A stretch of 64,000 nucleotides of DNA from Roseovarius albus (GCF_900172335.1 NZ_FWFX01000004.1:124001-188000), one strand, 5' to 3'. Positions 46,379 through 55,124 are shown, numbered from the stretch's first letter. Made by a program: numbers and translations. The notes: a model not told the origin generated them from the letters alone.

Positions 46379-46989
46379 TTCTTTTCAACAATATAGACGT
46401 TTGATTTGATGTCCTGACCAGGAAGATGCGGTCCGTATTTTTTGAATAGCAGCAATGCGGCACCACAGTCCAGCCAATCGCATAGGGCGCGCTCATAGCT
46501 TGGATCTGCGAGTGCGTGGTCATTCAGGCTTAGACCCAAAAGCCCGCCTTTTGGCAGGGCTTTCATGACCGTATGAAGCGTATCCGCCGGGGCAGCCCCT
46601 GTGCCGATCACACCGATAGCCGTGATCGCCGCATAGGTACCTTGAGGGATTGGGGTCTCATCAGCGATGTCGATTTGAATTAAGTTACGATAGGCGTCTT
46701 TTTCGGTTGCCTGCGACAGCATTTCTGCATTGGGGTCCATACCATCAATTTGCGTAAAACCCGCTTGTCGCAGGGCGAGGCCAGACAGACCGGTGCCGCA
46801 GCCAAAATCCAATACTGGTGCCCTGCAATCTGCAATAAACTTCGCCAATGCCTTTGCGACGCGTGGTGGGGTGGCATATCCATTGTCGGCCACTTCGGCG
46901 TCGTAAGTGGCGGCCCATTTGCCATACATCTCTTGTCTCTCGTCGGGGGATGAGACGTCGTAAACCTTGTCGAAGAATTTTTCTGTCAT
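46375..46989 (-). CDS. Class I SAM-dependent methyltransferase
   Basis: A 204-residue methyltransferase of the Methyltransf_11/25 type. The opening region RQEMYGKWAATYDAEV is typical, followed by motif I VLDFGCGTGLSGLALRQ, then IDGMDPNAEMLSQA, and a hydrophobic strand TYAAITAIGVIGTG. Target unknown. It is coupled to gluQ by a four-base overlap and lies 21 bases downstream of trmFO, so a trmFO-methyltransferase-gluQ operon concerned with tRNA modification is plausible but unproven. Confidence 0.88.
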   Translation of the reverse strand: MTEKFFDKVYDVSSPDERQEMYGKWAATYDAEVADNGYATPPRVAKALAKFIADCRAPVLDFGCGTGLSGLALRQAGFTQIDGMDPNAEMLSQATEKDAYRNLIQIDIADETPIPQGTYAAITAIGVIGTGAAPADTLHTVMKALPKGGLLGLSLNDHALADPSYERALCDWLDCGAALLLFKKYGPHLPGQDIKSNVYIVEKK

Positions 46990-47010
46990 GACGACAGAAG
47001 ATCACAGCAC

Positions 47011-48366
47011 TCAGCCTGCGTCCAGATTCGTTTCTGAAAGCCAATCGGTCCATGCGGATTTGGCGCGGTCGGTGTAGGCTTTGTAGCGATCTTTGCGGCC
47101 CTTGCGGCCACCTTTCAGGCCGTCAACCGGACGGAATAGGCCGAAATTCACGTTCATGGGTTGGAAGGTCTTCGCTTCGGCCCCACCGCTGATATGATAA
47201 ATTAAGGCCCCCATGGCACTGTCTTGCGGCGGATCTTGGAGAGGCTGCCCCAGAAGTTCAGCTGCGGCCAAACGACCAGCTAGCAATCCCATGGCAGCAG
47301 ATTCAACATAGCCCTCGACTCCGGTGATCTGACCGGCAAAGCGGATGTGAGGATGTGAGCGCAGACGCATCTGGCTATCGAGCAGCGTTGGCGAGTTCAG
47401 AAACGTATTGCGATGAATTCCGCCCAAGCGGGCGAAACTGGCGTTTTCCAGACCGGGGATCATGCGGAGAACCTCGGTTTGTGCGCCGTACTTCATTTTG
47501 GTTTGGAAGCCGACGATATTGTACAGCGTGCCAAGTGCGTTGTCGCGACGGAGCTGCACCACCGCATAGGGTTTGACATCCGGTTGATGCGCATTCGTCA
47601 GGCCGACGGGTTTCATCGGGCCAAAGCGAAGCGTTTCGCGGCCGCGTTCGGCCATCACCTCGATGGGTAAGCAGCCGTCGAAATAGGTGGCAGTTTCGCC
47701 CTCGTGAAATTCTGTTTTATCTGCAGTCAGCAGAGCATCAATAAACGCCTCGTACTGTTCCTTATCCATCGGGCAGTTGAGGTAGGCCGTGCGCTCTTCT
47801 TGAGTTTCGCCTTTGTCATATCGCGACTGCATCCAGGCGCGGCTCATGTCGATGCTGTCGAAATAGATGATCGGAGCAATGGCATCAAAAAAGGCAAGGG
47901 ATTCCGCACCCGTTACTTTGCCAATAGCCTGGCCTAGGGTTGCCGACGTCAACGGGCCGGTAGCGAAAATCCAGTTGCCATCCTCGGGCAGGGCGGCCAC
48001 TTCCCCCTCTTTGGTCGTGATATTGGGGTGGCTGCGTAAACGTTCGGTGATGGATTGGGAAAATGCATCACGGTCTACGGCCAATGCTCCCCCCGCGGGC
48101 AAGCGGTGTTTGTCGGCCATTTCCATGATCAGTCCATTTGCAGCGCGCATTTCCCAATGCAACAGGCCCACGGCATTTTGTTCATCGTCGTCTGAGCGGA
48201 ATGAATTGGAGCACACCATCTCGCCAAAGTCGCCGGTCTGATGGGCAAAAGTGCCGACCTGAGGGCGCATTTCGTGCAAGACGACAGAGACGCCCATTTG
48301 TGCGGCCTGCCATGCGGCCTCGGATCCGGCCATGCCGCCGCCAACGATATGAAGTGTTTTACTCAT
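47011..48366 (-). CDS. trmFO: Methylenetetrahydrofolate-tRNA-(uracil-5-)-methyltransferase TrmFO
   Basis: A 451-residue FAD- and folate-dependent enzyme that makes m5U54 in tRNA. The FAD motif [18 protein letters not shown] is at the N-terminus. [13 protein letters not shown] (with a conserved Cys), [18 protein letters not shown], and [12 protein letters not shown] are family markers. An upstream extension to 48417 is open, but the ATG at 48366 starts the normal protein. A terminator-like hairpin on the same strand ends any transcription arriving from upstream. Confidence 0.97.
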   Translation of the reverse strand: MSKTLHIVGGGMAGSEAAWQAAQMGVSVVLHEMRPQVGTFAHQTGDFGEMVCSNSFRSDDDEQNAVGLLHWEMRAANGLIMEMADKHRLPAGGALAVDRDAFSQSITERLRSHPNITTKEGEVAALPEDGNWIFATGPLTSATLGQAIGKVTGAESLAFFDAIAPIIYFDSIDMSRAWMQSRYDKGETQEERTAYLNCPMDKEQYEAFIDALLTADKTEFHEGETATYFDGCLPIEVMAERGRETLRFGPMKPVGLTNAHQPDVKPYAVVQLRRDNALGTLYNIVGFQTKMKYGAQTEVLRMIPGLENASFARLGGIHRNTFLNSPTLLDSQMRLRSHPHIRFAGQITGVEGYVESAAMGLLAGRLAAAELLGQPLQDPPQDSAMGALIYHISGGAEAKTFQPMNVNFGLFRPVDGLKGGRKGRKDRYKAYTDRAKSAWTDWLSETNLDAG

Positions 48367-48423
48367 GGTCAGCGATGTAGGGGATGCAGTAGCTTTAGGA
48401 AAGAGAGAGCGGGCCATTGGTGA

Positions 48424-48458
48424 TAAAAAAAACCGGACTGACGCCCGCCAGTCCGGTT
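48424..48458 (-). terminator. Intrinsic terminator (minus strand) ending the candidate ncRNA
   Basis: AACCGGACTG (48431-48440) and CAGTCCGGTT (48449-48458) form a perfect 10-bp stem with an eight-base loop; on the minus strand it runs into a stretch of T (A at 48425-48432). It lies about 60 bases upstream of the trmFO start. Confidence 0.9.
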
Positions 48459-48651
48459 CTTAATAAATGACATGCGCGGCAAACTTACACTCGTTTACAC
48501 CAACCGCCGCGCATGCGCCCTATAACTAATACCCTAAAATATGACCAACACACTGGTTACTGACACAATCGTAGAACCGATATGAACACTAGAATTTCTA
48601 CGCCGGTAGCACTTTGTACTTTTGCTCACTGATTACTTTCACATCGGTTCT
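48424..48651 (-). ncRNA. Candidate structured small RNA of unknown class, minus strand
   Basis: About 230 bases without a convincing protein frame contain three consecutive hairpins. (1) AGAACCGATATGAA (48573-48586) pairs with TTCACATCGGTTCT (48638-48651), 14 bp with a 51-base loop; the one non-Watson-Crick position is G-U in a minus-strand RNA but A-C in a plus-strand RNA. (2) CATGCGCGGC (48471-48480) pairs perfectly with GCCGCGCATG (48506-48515). (3) A terminator with an eight-U tail on the minus strand. Together these indicate an RNA read leftwards, between the crotonase gene and trmFO. I cannot match it to 6S, SRP, tmRNA or RNase P. The 5' end is set at the outer stem and is approximate. 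Confidence 0.6.
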
Positions 48652-48878
48652 GCAATAATTTGTACAAAATTGCGTAAAGATGAATAGGCTGCCTGCAGAC
48701 ACAATGTGTTTCGAATTATGTAACAAAAGCCGTATCTTTATGGAAATACAGCGAAACCCGTCCCGTTAACCGGATCGACTTTCTTCAAGGTCCTTTATAA
48801 GGGATGTTTCTGGTTTTAAGGTTGGTTACAATGGGCTCTAATTCCTTAGATATAACCCAATACGGAAACAATAAGAGA
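48652..48878. other. Intergenic stretch between candidate ncRNA and crotonase gene
   Basis: AT-rich, no gene seen. It should contain the ncRNA promoter and the 3' end of the crotonase transcript; I cannot place -35/-10 boxes with confidence. Confidence 0.5.
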
Positions 48879-49667
48879 TCAAGAACCTGCCCAGGAAGGC
48901 GGGCGTTTTTCGATAAATGCGCTGATTCCCTCGGCAGTATCATCAATCATCATGTTCTCAACCATGACATCACGAGTGTATTCATATGCGCCATCAAGTG
49001 GCATTTCGATCTGATTATAGAAAGCCTGCTTGCCGATACGCACCGCGGCACCAAGTTTGGAGGCTATGATTTCTGCCAACTCGTTTGTCGCCGTCTCGAG
49101 CTGTGTATCCGGGACAGCCTTGTTAATCAGCCCCAACTCTATTGCACGGTCAGTTTCGATGAACTGTCCGGTGGTCAACATTTCAAAGGCCTTTTTGCGC
49201 GGGATATTGCGGCTGAGTGCTACCATAGGGGTGGAGCAGAACAATCCAATGTTGACACCGTTGACGCCAAAGCGTGTGCCTTCGGCAGCTATGGCCAGAT
49301 CGCAAGTGGCCACCAGTTGGCAGCCTGCGGCAGTCGCGATACCATGAGGCTGAGCTATCACAGGCTGCGGCAGGTCGCGAATGGTGGTCATCACGCGGGC
49401 ACAACGGGTGAAGAGATCAGCAAAATAGGCACGGCCGCCATCCGGAGCTTGTCGACCACGTGTCATTTCCTTGAGGTCGTGCCCCGCGCAGAAGGCTTTG
49501 CCATTTGCAGCAAGGATCACAACGCGGATTGTTGGATCATCGGCAATCGAAAAGAGCTCGGTCTGCAAGGCGGCGAGCATGTCATCGGACAGAGCGTTCA
49601 ACTTCTCTGGGGTGTTGAGAGTCAGACGGGAAACGGGCCCGGTGTCAACGCGTTCAAGAATTGCCAT
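48879..49667 (-). CDS. Enoyl-CoA hydratase/isomerase (crotonase) family protein
   Basis: A 262-residue crotonase-fold protein. The oxyanion-hole motifs are AFCAGHDLKEM and AAGCQLVATCDLAIA, and NIGLFCSTPMVALSRNIPRKKAFEM follows. The overall sequence resembles the ECHDC3-like group of enoyl-CoA hydratases; in the position of the first catalytic Glu there is Gly-Cys (ATAAGCQLV), so ordinary hydratase activity is not assured. GGAGGA lies about six bases before the ATG. It is divergent from the thioesterase gene. Confidence 0.9.
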   Translation of the reverse strand: MAILERVDTGPVSRLTLNTPEKLNALSDDMLAALQTELFSIADDPTIRVVILAANGKAFCAGHDLKEMTRGRQAPDGGRAYFADLFTRCARVMTTIRDLPQPVIAQPHGIATAAGCQLVATCDLAIAAEGTRFGVNGVNIGLFCSTPMVALSRNIPRKKAFEMLTTGQFIETDRAIELGLINKAVPDTQLETATNELAEIIASKLGAAVRIGKQAFYNQIEMPLDGAYEYTRDVMVENMMIDDTAEGISAFIEKRPPSWAGS

Positions 49668-49725
49668 CTTGTGTCCTCCGATTTGTTGTGATTCCTTTTA
49701 CGGGGGAATTGTGTGTGAGGGAAGC

Positions 49726-50148
49726 ATGAGACTGTTGATGACAATTGATGAGTTGAAAGCCTTTCTTCAGAGCGACTTTCCTCAGGTAAGCGGAGAGTTC
49801 ACTATTGAAGACCTGGGTGAGATGCGCATTCGGATGCGCTTGAATGTGTCTGAGCGGCATCTGCGTCCAGGTGGCACCGTGTCCGGCCCGTCAATTTTTG
49901 CGTTGGCGGATGTCGCGGTCTATCTGGCGGTGCTGGCCATGATTGGGCCGCAGGGTCTTGCGGTCACAACCAGCAGTTCGCTTGATTTCATGCGCAAACC
50001 AGTCGCTGGCAGGGACCTGATCGCCGAGTGCAGGTTGCTCAAACTCGGGCGGGTTTTGGCAGTTGGCGAGGTTTTGGTCTTTTCCGATGGTGATGATCGC
50101 CCTGTTGCGCGCGCCAGCATGACCTATTCGATTCCACCCAAGACATAA
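49726..50148 (+). CDS. PaaI-family (hot-dog) acyl-CoA thioesterase
   Basis: A 140-residue hot-dog thioesterase. LRPGGTVSGPSIFALADVAVYLAVLA is the core helix region with the catalytic acidic residue, and LAVTTSSSLDFMRKPVAGRDLIAECRLLKLGR is the second conserved half. The frame opens upstream, but the ATG at 49726 with GAGGGA upstream gives the family length. It is divergent from a crotonase, so a role in acyl-CoA handling is reasonable. Confidence 0.9.
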   Translation: MRLLMTIDELKAFLQSDFPQVSGEFTIEDLGEMRIRMRLNVSERHLRPGGTVSGPSIFALADVAVYLAVLAMIGPQGLAVTTSSSLDFMRKPVAGRDLIAECRLLKLGRVLAVGEVLVFSDGDDRPVARASMTYSIPPKT

Positions 50149-50174
50149 AAAAGGGCCGGAGCGAACTCCGGCCC
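50146..50174 (-). terminator. Intrinsic terminator of the DUF1127 gene
   Basis: GGGCCGGAG (50153-50161) and CTCCGGCCC (50166-50174) form a perfect 9-bp stem around a CGAA loop; on the minus strand six T residues follow. It is 27 bases past the DUF1127 stop and abuts the convergent thioesterase stop. Confidence 0.9.
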
Positions 50175-50200
50175 AGGGGAAGAGGGGCCGTTACGGGGTG

Positions 50201-50434
50201 TCACGGCCTCCAGAAGGGTTTGCTGTATTCGATCATGGCCTCGCGCGGGGTCAGACCGATGTCATCTAGCTGCCGGGGAGAAAGCTTTTGCAGCTGTTTT
50301 CGTGTGCTGTAACGGAGCGACCATAGCGTAATGTAATACGCCCAACGCACCGCGACCTGTGCCAGAACAGGCATGTCGCGGCGAGCCATGAGCTGCGCAA
50401 AATCTGCGTGGTCTGAGAGGATAGGGGCGTACAT
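50201..50434 (-). CDS. DUF1127 domain-containing small protein
   Basis: A 77-residue protein whose C-terminal half is the DUF1127 (YjiS-like) motif: YSTRKQLQKLSPRQLDDIGLTPREAM, an Arg-rich helix followed by L-x-D-I-G-L. Such proteins bind RNA or assist phosphate and stress regulation in other alphaproteobacteria. AGGAG lies nine bases before the ATG. It is divergent from a MocR regulator, with shared repeat elements between them, so it is probably that regulator's target. Confidence 0.92.
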   Translation of the reverse strand: MYAPILSDHADFAQLMARRDMPVLAQVAVRWAYYITLWSLRYSTRKQLQKLSPRQLDDIGLTPREAMIEYSKPFWRP

Positions 50435-50449
50435 TGGTCAAACTCCTGT

Positions 50450-50594
50450 ATTGTGTTGATACAATCGGTGTGGTATGTATGTTTGTATGTAGCGCAATGC
50501 GTACAATATGGCGAGGAAAACATTGTGACCGATACAATTTGGCATCCTGACTTCGCTAACATTGACTCACCTAAGTATATTGTGTTGGTACAAT
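50450..50594. promoter_or_regulatory. Three ATTGT-N(6-7)-ACAAT repeats at the DUF1127/MocR divergent promoter
   Basis: Near-identical dyads lie at 50450-50465 (ATTGTGTTGATACAAT), 50522-50538 (ATTGTGACCGATACAAT) and 50579-50594 (ATTGTGTTGGTACAAT), with a lone TACAAT at 50502-50507. The first lies between the two genes, the second overlaps the regulator's GTG start, the third is inside its coding region. They are probable operators of the MocR protein for itself and the DUF1127 gene. Confidence 0.6.
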
Positions 50595-51919
50595 CAATGC
50601 GCGCTGCGGTCCGTTCCGGTGTATTGAAGCAGGGGTACAAGATGCCGCCTGTGCGTGAACTGGCCTGGCAATTGGGCATTACACCCGGAACCGTAGCGCG
50701 GGCGTATCGGCTTGCGGCGGAAGAAGGTCTTGTCGAAACCGGGGTTGGGCGGGGCACCTTTGTATCTGGAGGGTTGGTCACGCAAGACACTGCACCTGAA
50801 TCGCTGCTGAATGATCCCGAGCCTGGGACCGTGGATTTTCGGGGGGTACGTGTTCCAGACGTCGGACAGGACAAGGAAATTCAACGCATCATGATGTTGT
50901 TGGCACGCGACACGGGGCGCAACTATACGGACGTCCCCAGTGCCTTTACAGATCAAAAGGCGCGCGAAGCAGTGGTTCATTGGATCGGGCCGGATCGGGC
51001 AGGGCGGTTGTCTAAAGATGATGTCGTCTTGGGATTTGGGGCGCAAAACACTGTTATTCTGGCGCTGCAAACATGTTTGCATGGACCTTCGCCAGTGATC
51101 TTAACTGAAGAACTGGCCTACCCTGGAGTACGGCATGCCAGCCGTTTGCTGCGTGCGCAGTTGATTGGGATTGCCATGGATGATGAAGGCATGCGCCCGG
51201 ACCGGTTGGAAGAAGCCTTGCGCAAACATGGTGGGCAGGTGTTGTTGACCTTCTCAGAGGTGCACAGCCCCACAACCAGCCGAACCAGCCTGCAGCGGCG
51301 TCAGGAAATCGCTGAGATTGCCCGCCGTTATCAGCTTCAGATCATCGAAGATGACAGCCTATGTGTGACCCGTCCCGAAGCGCCGAGTTATCGTGGGATT
51401 TGTCCAGAGCGTGCATGGTATGTGTCATCGCTCAGTAAATCGGTTTCGGCGGCGATGCGGTTTGGCTACGTCGTGTGTCCGCGTGATCAGGCGGCTCAGG
51501 CCCGGCAGGTGGCGCAATCGTCGTTTTACGGCCTACCACAGACTTCGTTGGATATATGCGCAGAGTTAATCCAGTCGGGCGTGGCCGAAACTGTTCGACA
51601 GAAGGTGGAGCAGGTAATTTTAGAGCGCGTTCGCATTGCAGTGAACGTGTTGGGGCAATGGGAGATCAACTGGCGTCCCGACGTGCCCTTTATCTGGCTT
51701 AAGCTACCGCAAGGGTGGCGGGGCTCAACGTTCGCCCGTGCCTGCGAGGCAGAAGGGGTGCGGATCAAGCCGTCGGATGAATTTGCCTTGCCAGATGGCC
51801 ATGCGCCCAATGCGGTTCGACTGGGCCTGAATGCCAATGTGTCAAAAGAAACCTTTGAAAAAGCCCTTAGAACCATGTCCAGATTGCTTGCTCGACCACC
51901 AGCGAACGTTGATTTGTGA
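50525..51919 (+). CDS. MocR-type (GntR HTH plus aminotransferase-fold) transcriptional regulator
   Basis: A 464-residue regulator. The N-terminal GntR winged helix (MPPVRELAWQLGITPGTVARAYRLAAEEGLVETG, about residues 40-75) is joined to a fold-type I aminotransferase domain. The PLP-binding Lys is in YVSSLSKSVSAAMRFGYV, preceded by IIEDDSLC. MocR proteins use PLP or an amino compound as effector rather than catalysing transamination. Start GTG at 50525 with GAGG eight bases upstream; the frame opens further upstream. It is divergent from a DUF1127 gene across 90 bases containing shared dyads. Confidence 0.94.
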   Translation: MTDTIWHPDFANIDSPKYIVLVQSMRAAVRSGVLKQGYKMPPVRELAWQLGITPGTVARAYRLAAEEGLVETGVGRGTFVSGGLVTQDTAPESLLNDPEPGTVDFRGVRVPDVGQDKEIQRIMMLLARDTGRNYTDVPSAFTDQKAREAVVHWIGPDRAGRLSKDDVVLGFGAQNTVILALQTCLHGPSPVILTEELAYPGVRHASRLLRAQLIGIAMDDEGMRPDRLEEALRKHGGQVLLTFSEVHSPTTSRTSLQRRQEIAEIARRYQLQIIEDDSLCVTRPEAPSYRGICPERAWYVSSLSKSVSAAMRFGYVVCPRDQAAQARQVAQSSFYGLPQTSLDICAELIQSGVAETVRQKVEQVILERVRIAVNVLGQWEINWRPDVPFIWLKLPQGWRGSTFARACEAEGVRIKPSDEFALPDGHAPNAVRLGLNANVSKETFEKALRTMSRLLARPPANVDL

Positions 51920-52014
51920 GGTGTAGAGCCGAGTATTCGCTCAAATACGTGGGGTAAAATAATACCATATTTATAAGATATTGTTTTTTAATGTTTAATA
52001 CTGATTTCGCACCA

Positions 52015-52042
52015 TTGACTGGCGCAAAAAGACCGGTATAAC
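52015..52042 (+). promoter_or_regulatory. Promoter of rplM-rpsI
   Basis: TTGACT (52015-52020), a 16-base spacer and TATAAC (52037-52042) form a near-consensus sigma-70 promoter about 60 bases before rplM, fitting strong expression of ribosomal proteins. Confidence 0.7.
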
Positions 52043-52103
52043 CCGCCCATCAACTTGAGGACTGCCATCCAGCGGCCCTATAAACATATGGGATAACCCA
52101 GAA

Positions 52104-52568
52104 ATGAAAACATTCTCTGCAACTCCGGCAGATATCGACAAGAAATGGATCCTGATCGACGCAGAAGGCGTTGTTCTGGGCCGTCTGGCGTCGATTATTG
52201 CCATGCGTCTGCGCGGCAAGCACAAAGCCAGCTTTACACCAAACATGGACATGGGTGACAACGTGATCGTCATCAATGCCGACAAAGTGCAGCTGACAGG
52301 CAACAAGCGCGAAAAGCCAAACTACTGGCACACTGGCCACCCTGGTGGCATCAAATCGCGCACCACAGGTGAGATCCTGGAAGGCGCGCACCCAGAGCGC
52401 GTTGTAACCCAAGCGGTCAAACGCATGCTGCCAGGCAACCGCCTGTCACGCGTTCAGATGACAAACCTGCGTGTATACGCCGGCACCGATCATCCCCATG
52501 ATGCACAACAGCCTGAAGTGCTGGACGTGAAATCCATGAACTCCAAAAACACGCGGGTGGCTTACTGA
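52104..52568 (+). CDS. rplM: 50S ribosomal protein L13
   Basis: A 154-residue L13. [59 protein letters not shown] and the signature region [19 protein letters not shown] are present, with normal length. No strong Shine-Dalgarno is seen. It overlaps rpsI by one base (TGATG), the universal L13-S9 pair. Confidence 0.99.
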   Translation: MKTFSATPADIDKKWILIDAEGVVLGRLASIIAMRLRGKHKASFTPNMDMGDNVIVINADKVQLTGNKREKPNYWHTGHPGGIKSRTTGEILEGAHPERVVTQAVKRMLPGNRLSRVQMTNLRVYAGTDHPHDAQQPEVLDVKSMNSKNTRVAY

Positions 52569-53056
52569 TGAGCGAAGAAATCAAAACACTCGAAGGTCTG
52601 GAAGCAGTTGCCGAAGGCGCAGCACCAGCGATCGAAATCGAAGCCCCACGCGAGCCAGTTCGTGACGAGCTGGGCCGTTCCTATGCCACAGGCAAGCGTA
52701 AAGACGCGGTATCCCGCGTTTGGATCAAGCCAGGTTCGGGCAAAGTCACCGTTAACGGCAAAGAAATGGATAAGTATTTTGCGCGTCCAGTTCTGCAGAT
52801 GATCCTGCGTCAGCCGTTCACTGTTGCAGGCGTTGAAGACCAGTTCGACGTGATGGCCACCGTAAAAGGTGGCGGTCTGTCCGGTCAGGCCGGTGCGGTT
52901 AAGCACGGTATCTCGAAAGCGCTGCAACTGTATGATCCAAGCCTGCGCGGCGCGCTGAAAGCCGCTGGCTTCCTGACACGCGACAGCCGTGTTGTTGAAC
53001 GTAAGAAGTTCGGTAAGCGCAAAGCCCGCCGCAGCTTCCAGTTCTCGAAGCGTTAA
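52568..53056 (+). CDS. rpsI: 30S ribosomal protein S9
   Basis: A 162-residue S9 with an about 30-residue acidic N-terminal extension ([20 protein letters not shown]) common in alphaproteobacteria. The S9 core starts at [20 protein letters not shown] and ends with the basic, tRNA-contacting tail [33 protein letters not shown] is the family signature. A terminator follows 25 bases after the stop. Confidence 0.99.
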   Translation: MSEEIKTLEGLEAVAEGAAPAIEIEAPREPVRDELGRSYATGKRKDAVSRVWIKPGSGKVTVNGKEMDKYFARPVLQMILRQPFTVAGVEDQFDVMATVKGGGLSGQAGAVKHGISKALQLYDPSLRGALKAAGFLTRDSRVVERKKFGKRKARRSFQFSKR

Positions 53057-53080
53057 TTGCTTCCTTACTGAGAGAACTTG

Positions 53081-53114
53081 TAAGCACCTGCGAAAGTGGG
53101 TGCTTATTTTTTTA
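53081..53114 (+). terminator. Intrinsic terminator of rplM-rpsI
   Basis: TAAGCACC (53081-53088) pairs with GGGTGCTTA (53098-53106) around a GC-poor loop, followed by a run of T residues to 53113. Confidence 0.9.
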
Positions 53115-53142
53115 GTACACTTCAACTTGGTGTTGAAAGAAC

Positions 53143-55068
53143 ATGAAATACCGTCCTGAAATTGATGGTTTGAGAGCGATTGCCGTCGTCCCAGTCATTT
53201 TGTTTCACGCGGGTTTTGAAAGCTTTCGTGCTGAATATTTGGGAGTTGATATATTCTTTGTAATCAGCGGCTACTTGATTACGACAATATTAATCGACGA
53301 CATTTCTAACGACCGTTTTAGCATTGTTAATTTCTATGAGCGCCGCGCCCGCCGGATAATTCCAGCGCTTTTCTTTGTGATGCTGGCATGCATTCCATTT
53401 GCTTGGATGTGGATGTTTCCAGCTCAAATGAAGGGTTTTACTGATAGCGTTATGGCGGTTAGCTTTTTTGTATCGAACATATTGTTCTGGTTTGAAAGTG
53501 GATACTTTGAGGCCGCTTCTGAGTTGAAGCCGTTACTCCATACATGGAGCTTGGCCGTAGAAGAGCAATACTACATCCTGTTTCCTATAATTTTGGTTTT
53601 GATCTGGAGATTTGGTCAAAGTCTTGTTTTCTGGATTATCGCAGTGTTCGCGTTGACCAGCTATACATTGGGGGAGTGGGGCTGGCGGGCTGATGAATCA
53701 GCCCGATTTTACTTAGCTCCGGCACGCGCATGGGAACTTCTGGCAGGGTCTTTAGTGGCGATTTTCTCTCACCAAAATGGTTCAAAGAGCAGCAATTTAT
53801 TGTCGGCTTTGGGGTTTATCGCGATTGTTTCTGTAATTTTTGCAGGCAACAAAAATGCATCTTTTCCAAGTCTGGACGCTTTGATTATTGTTGCGGGTGT
53901 CGTTTTGGTAATTTTGTACGCAGGGCCAGGTACGTTGGTAGCAAAGGCGCTTGGCGTGAAGCCCCTAGTGGGGATTGGGCTCATTAGCTATTCAGCATAT
54001 TTGTGGCATCAACCACTTTTTGCTTTTGCCAAAATCAGACTGATGGAAAAACCAAGTGACTTTCTAATGCTATGCCTGAGCCTCTCGTCTTTGGTGTTGG
54101 CTTATGGCAGTTGGAGGTTTATCGAGGCACCTTTCCGGGATCGGCAAAAAGTTTCACGAAAGAGCATTTTTAGATTTAGTCTCTTAGGAACAGTAGTGTT
54201 TGTTGCATTCGGTATCAGCGGTCACAATTCGAAAGGCTTCGAAACTCGTATGCCAGACAGTGTTGCCGCAATACAAACCGAAGGAAAGGCGGCAAGCCCG
54301 AAGTGTTTACGTGGTCAGTTCGACGAATGCAAATTTGGCGCAACAGATGAGCCACATGAAATTGTTCTGATCGGTGATAGTCACGCTGGACGATATGCTC
54401 TTGGTTTGAAAGACATTTTCCAAGCAGGCAATGCGTCATTCTACGCGTTCGTCGCGCCGTGGTGCGCTCCATTGTTAGATTGTATTGCAACCGTAAACAT
54501 CAATAATCACGAATGTAGTCCAAACATGACTGAAACGTTGATTGATGTTTCACAGGATGAAAAAATTAAAGTCGTAATTCTTGCGGCGGAATGGAGCAAT
54601 TACACAACGGGTTATCGGCACGAGTCAAAACACACTGCTTATTCTTTTGCGGATGGTCAGAATTTCTCTGCGAAAGGCAATGCGGCGCAATTTAAGATGT
54701 CGATGAAAGCAACTTTGGAACTGCTGTTGGATCGCGGAAAAAAGGTCGTGTTGATCGATCCGACCCCGGAATATGACTACCATGTCACAAATACCCTGGC
54801 AAAATCCGCACTCTATACAGGTGTGCCACAAACAAAAGCTATTTCGTTTGATGATTACTTTGAGCGCAATCGAGAATTTTTTAATGCAATTAGCGGTTTG
54901 ACACATCCAATGTTGATCAAGATAAGCGTCGCAAACATGCTGTGCGATAGTGAAAATTGCAAGCCCTACAACGCTGATGGTTTACCTCTGTACAGTGATG
55001 ACAATCATTTAAGCATACTCGGCTTAAATCGCGTCGCTAAACATATCTATCAAGCTGCGAAGCCGTAA
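53143..55068 (+). CDS. Membrane acyltransferase with C-terminal SGNH domain (OafA-like)
   Basis: A 641-residue protein in two parts. The N-terminal about 360 residues are an acyltransferase-3 membrane domain with around ten spans: YRPEIDGLRAIAVVPVILFHAG carries the family motif, and the RRARRIIPALF block follows. The C-terminal periplasmic part is an SGNH hydrolase-like domain with IVLIGDSHAGRYALGL (Ser) and the Asp-His pair in DDNHLSILG. Such proteins O-acetylate surface polysaccharides or peptidoglycan. Base composition is clearly more AT-rich than its neighbours, and it sits between terminators, suggesting acquisition by transfer. Confidence 0.92.
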   Translation: MKYRPEIDGLRAIAVVPVILFHAGFESFRAEYLGVDIFFVISGYLITTILIDDISNDRFSIVNFYERRARRIIPALFFVMLACIPFAWMWMFPAQMKGFTDSVMAVSFFVSNILFWFESGYFEAASELKPLLHTWSLAVEEQYYILFPIILVLIWRFGQSLVFWIIAVFALTSYTLGEWGWRADESARFYLAPARAWELLAGSLVAIFSHQNGSKSSNLLSALGFIAIVSVIFAGNKNASFPSLDALIIVAGVVLVILYAGPGTLVAKALGVKPLVGIGLISYSAYLWHQPLFAFAKIRLMEKPSDFLMLCLSLSSLVLAYGSWRFIEAPFRDRQKVSRKSIFRFSLLGTVVFVAFGISGHNSKGFETRMPDSVAAIQTEGKAASPKCLRGQFDECKFGATDEPHEIVLIGDSHAGRYALGLKDIFQAGNASFYAFVAPWCAPLLDCIATVNINNHECSPNMTETLIDVSQDEKIKVVILAAEWSNYTTGYRHESKHTAYSFADGQNFSAKGNAAQFKMSMKATLELLLDRGKKVVLIDPTPEYDYHVTNTLAKSALYTGVPQTKAISFDDYFERNREFFNAISGLTHPMLIKISVANMLCDSENCKPYNADGLPLYSDDNHLSILGLNRVAKHIYQAAKP

Positions 55069-55124
55069 AAACATACAGCCGATTGGTCGCATGTTTGGGG
55101 ATGAGACTAAATGAGAACAGAAAT

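Noticed and set aside
48804..49691. Plus-strand frame of 295 codons across the crotonase gene
   Set aside because: Antisense to a well-supported crotonase for nearly its whole length, no domain features, no Shine-Dalgarno.
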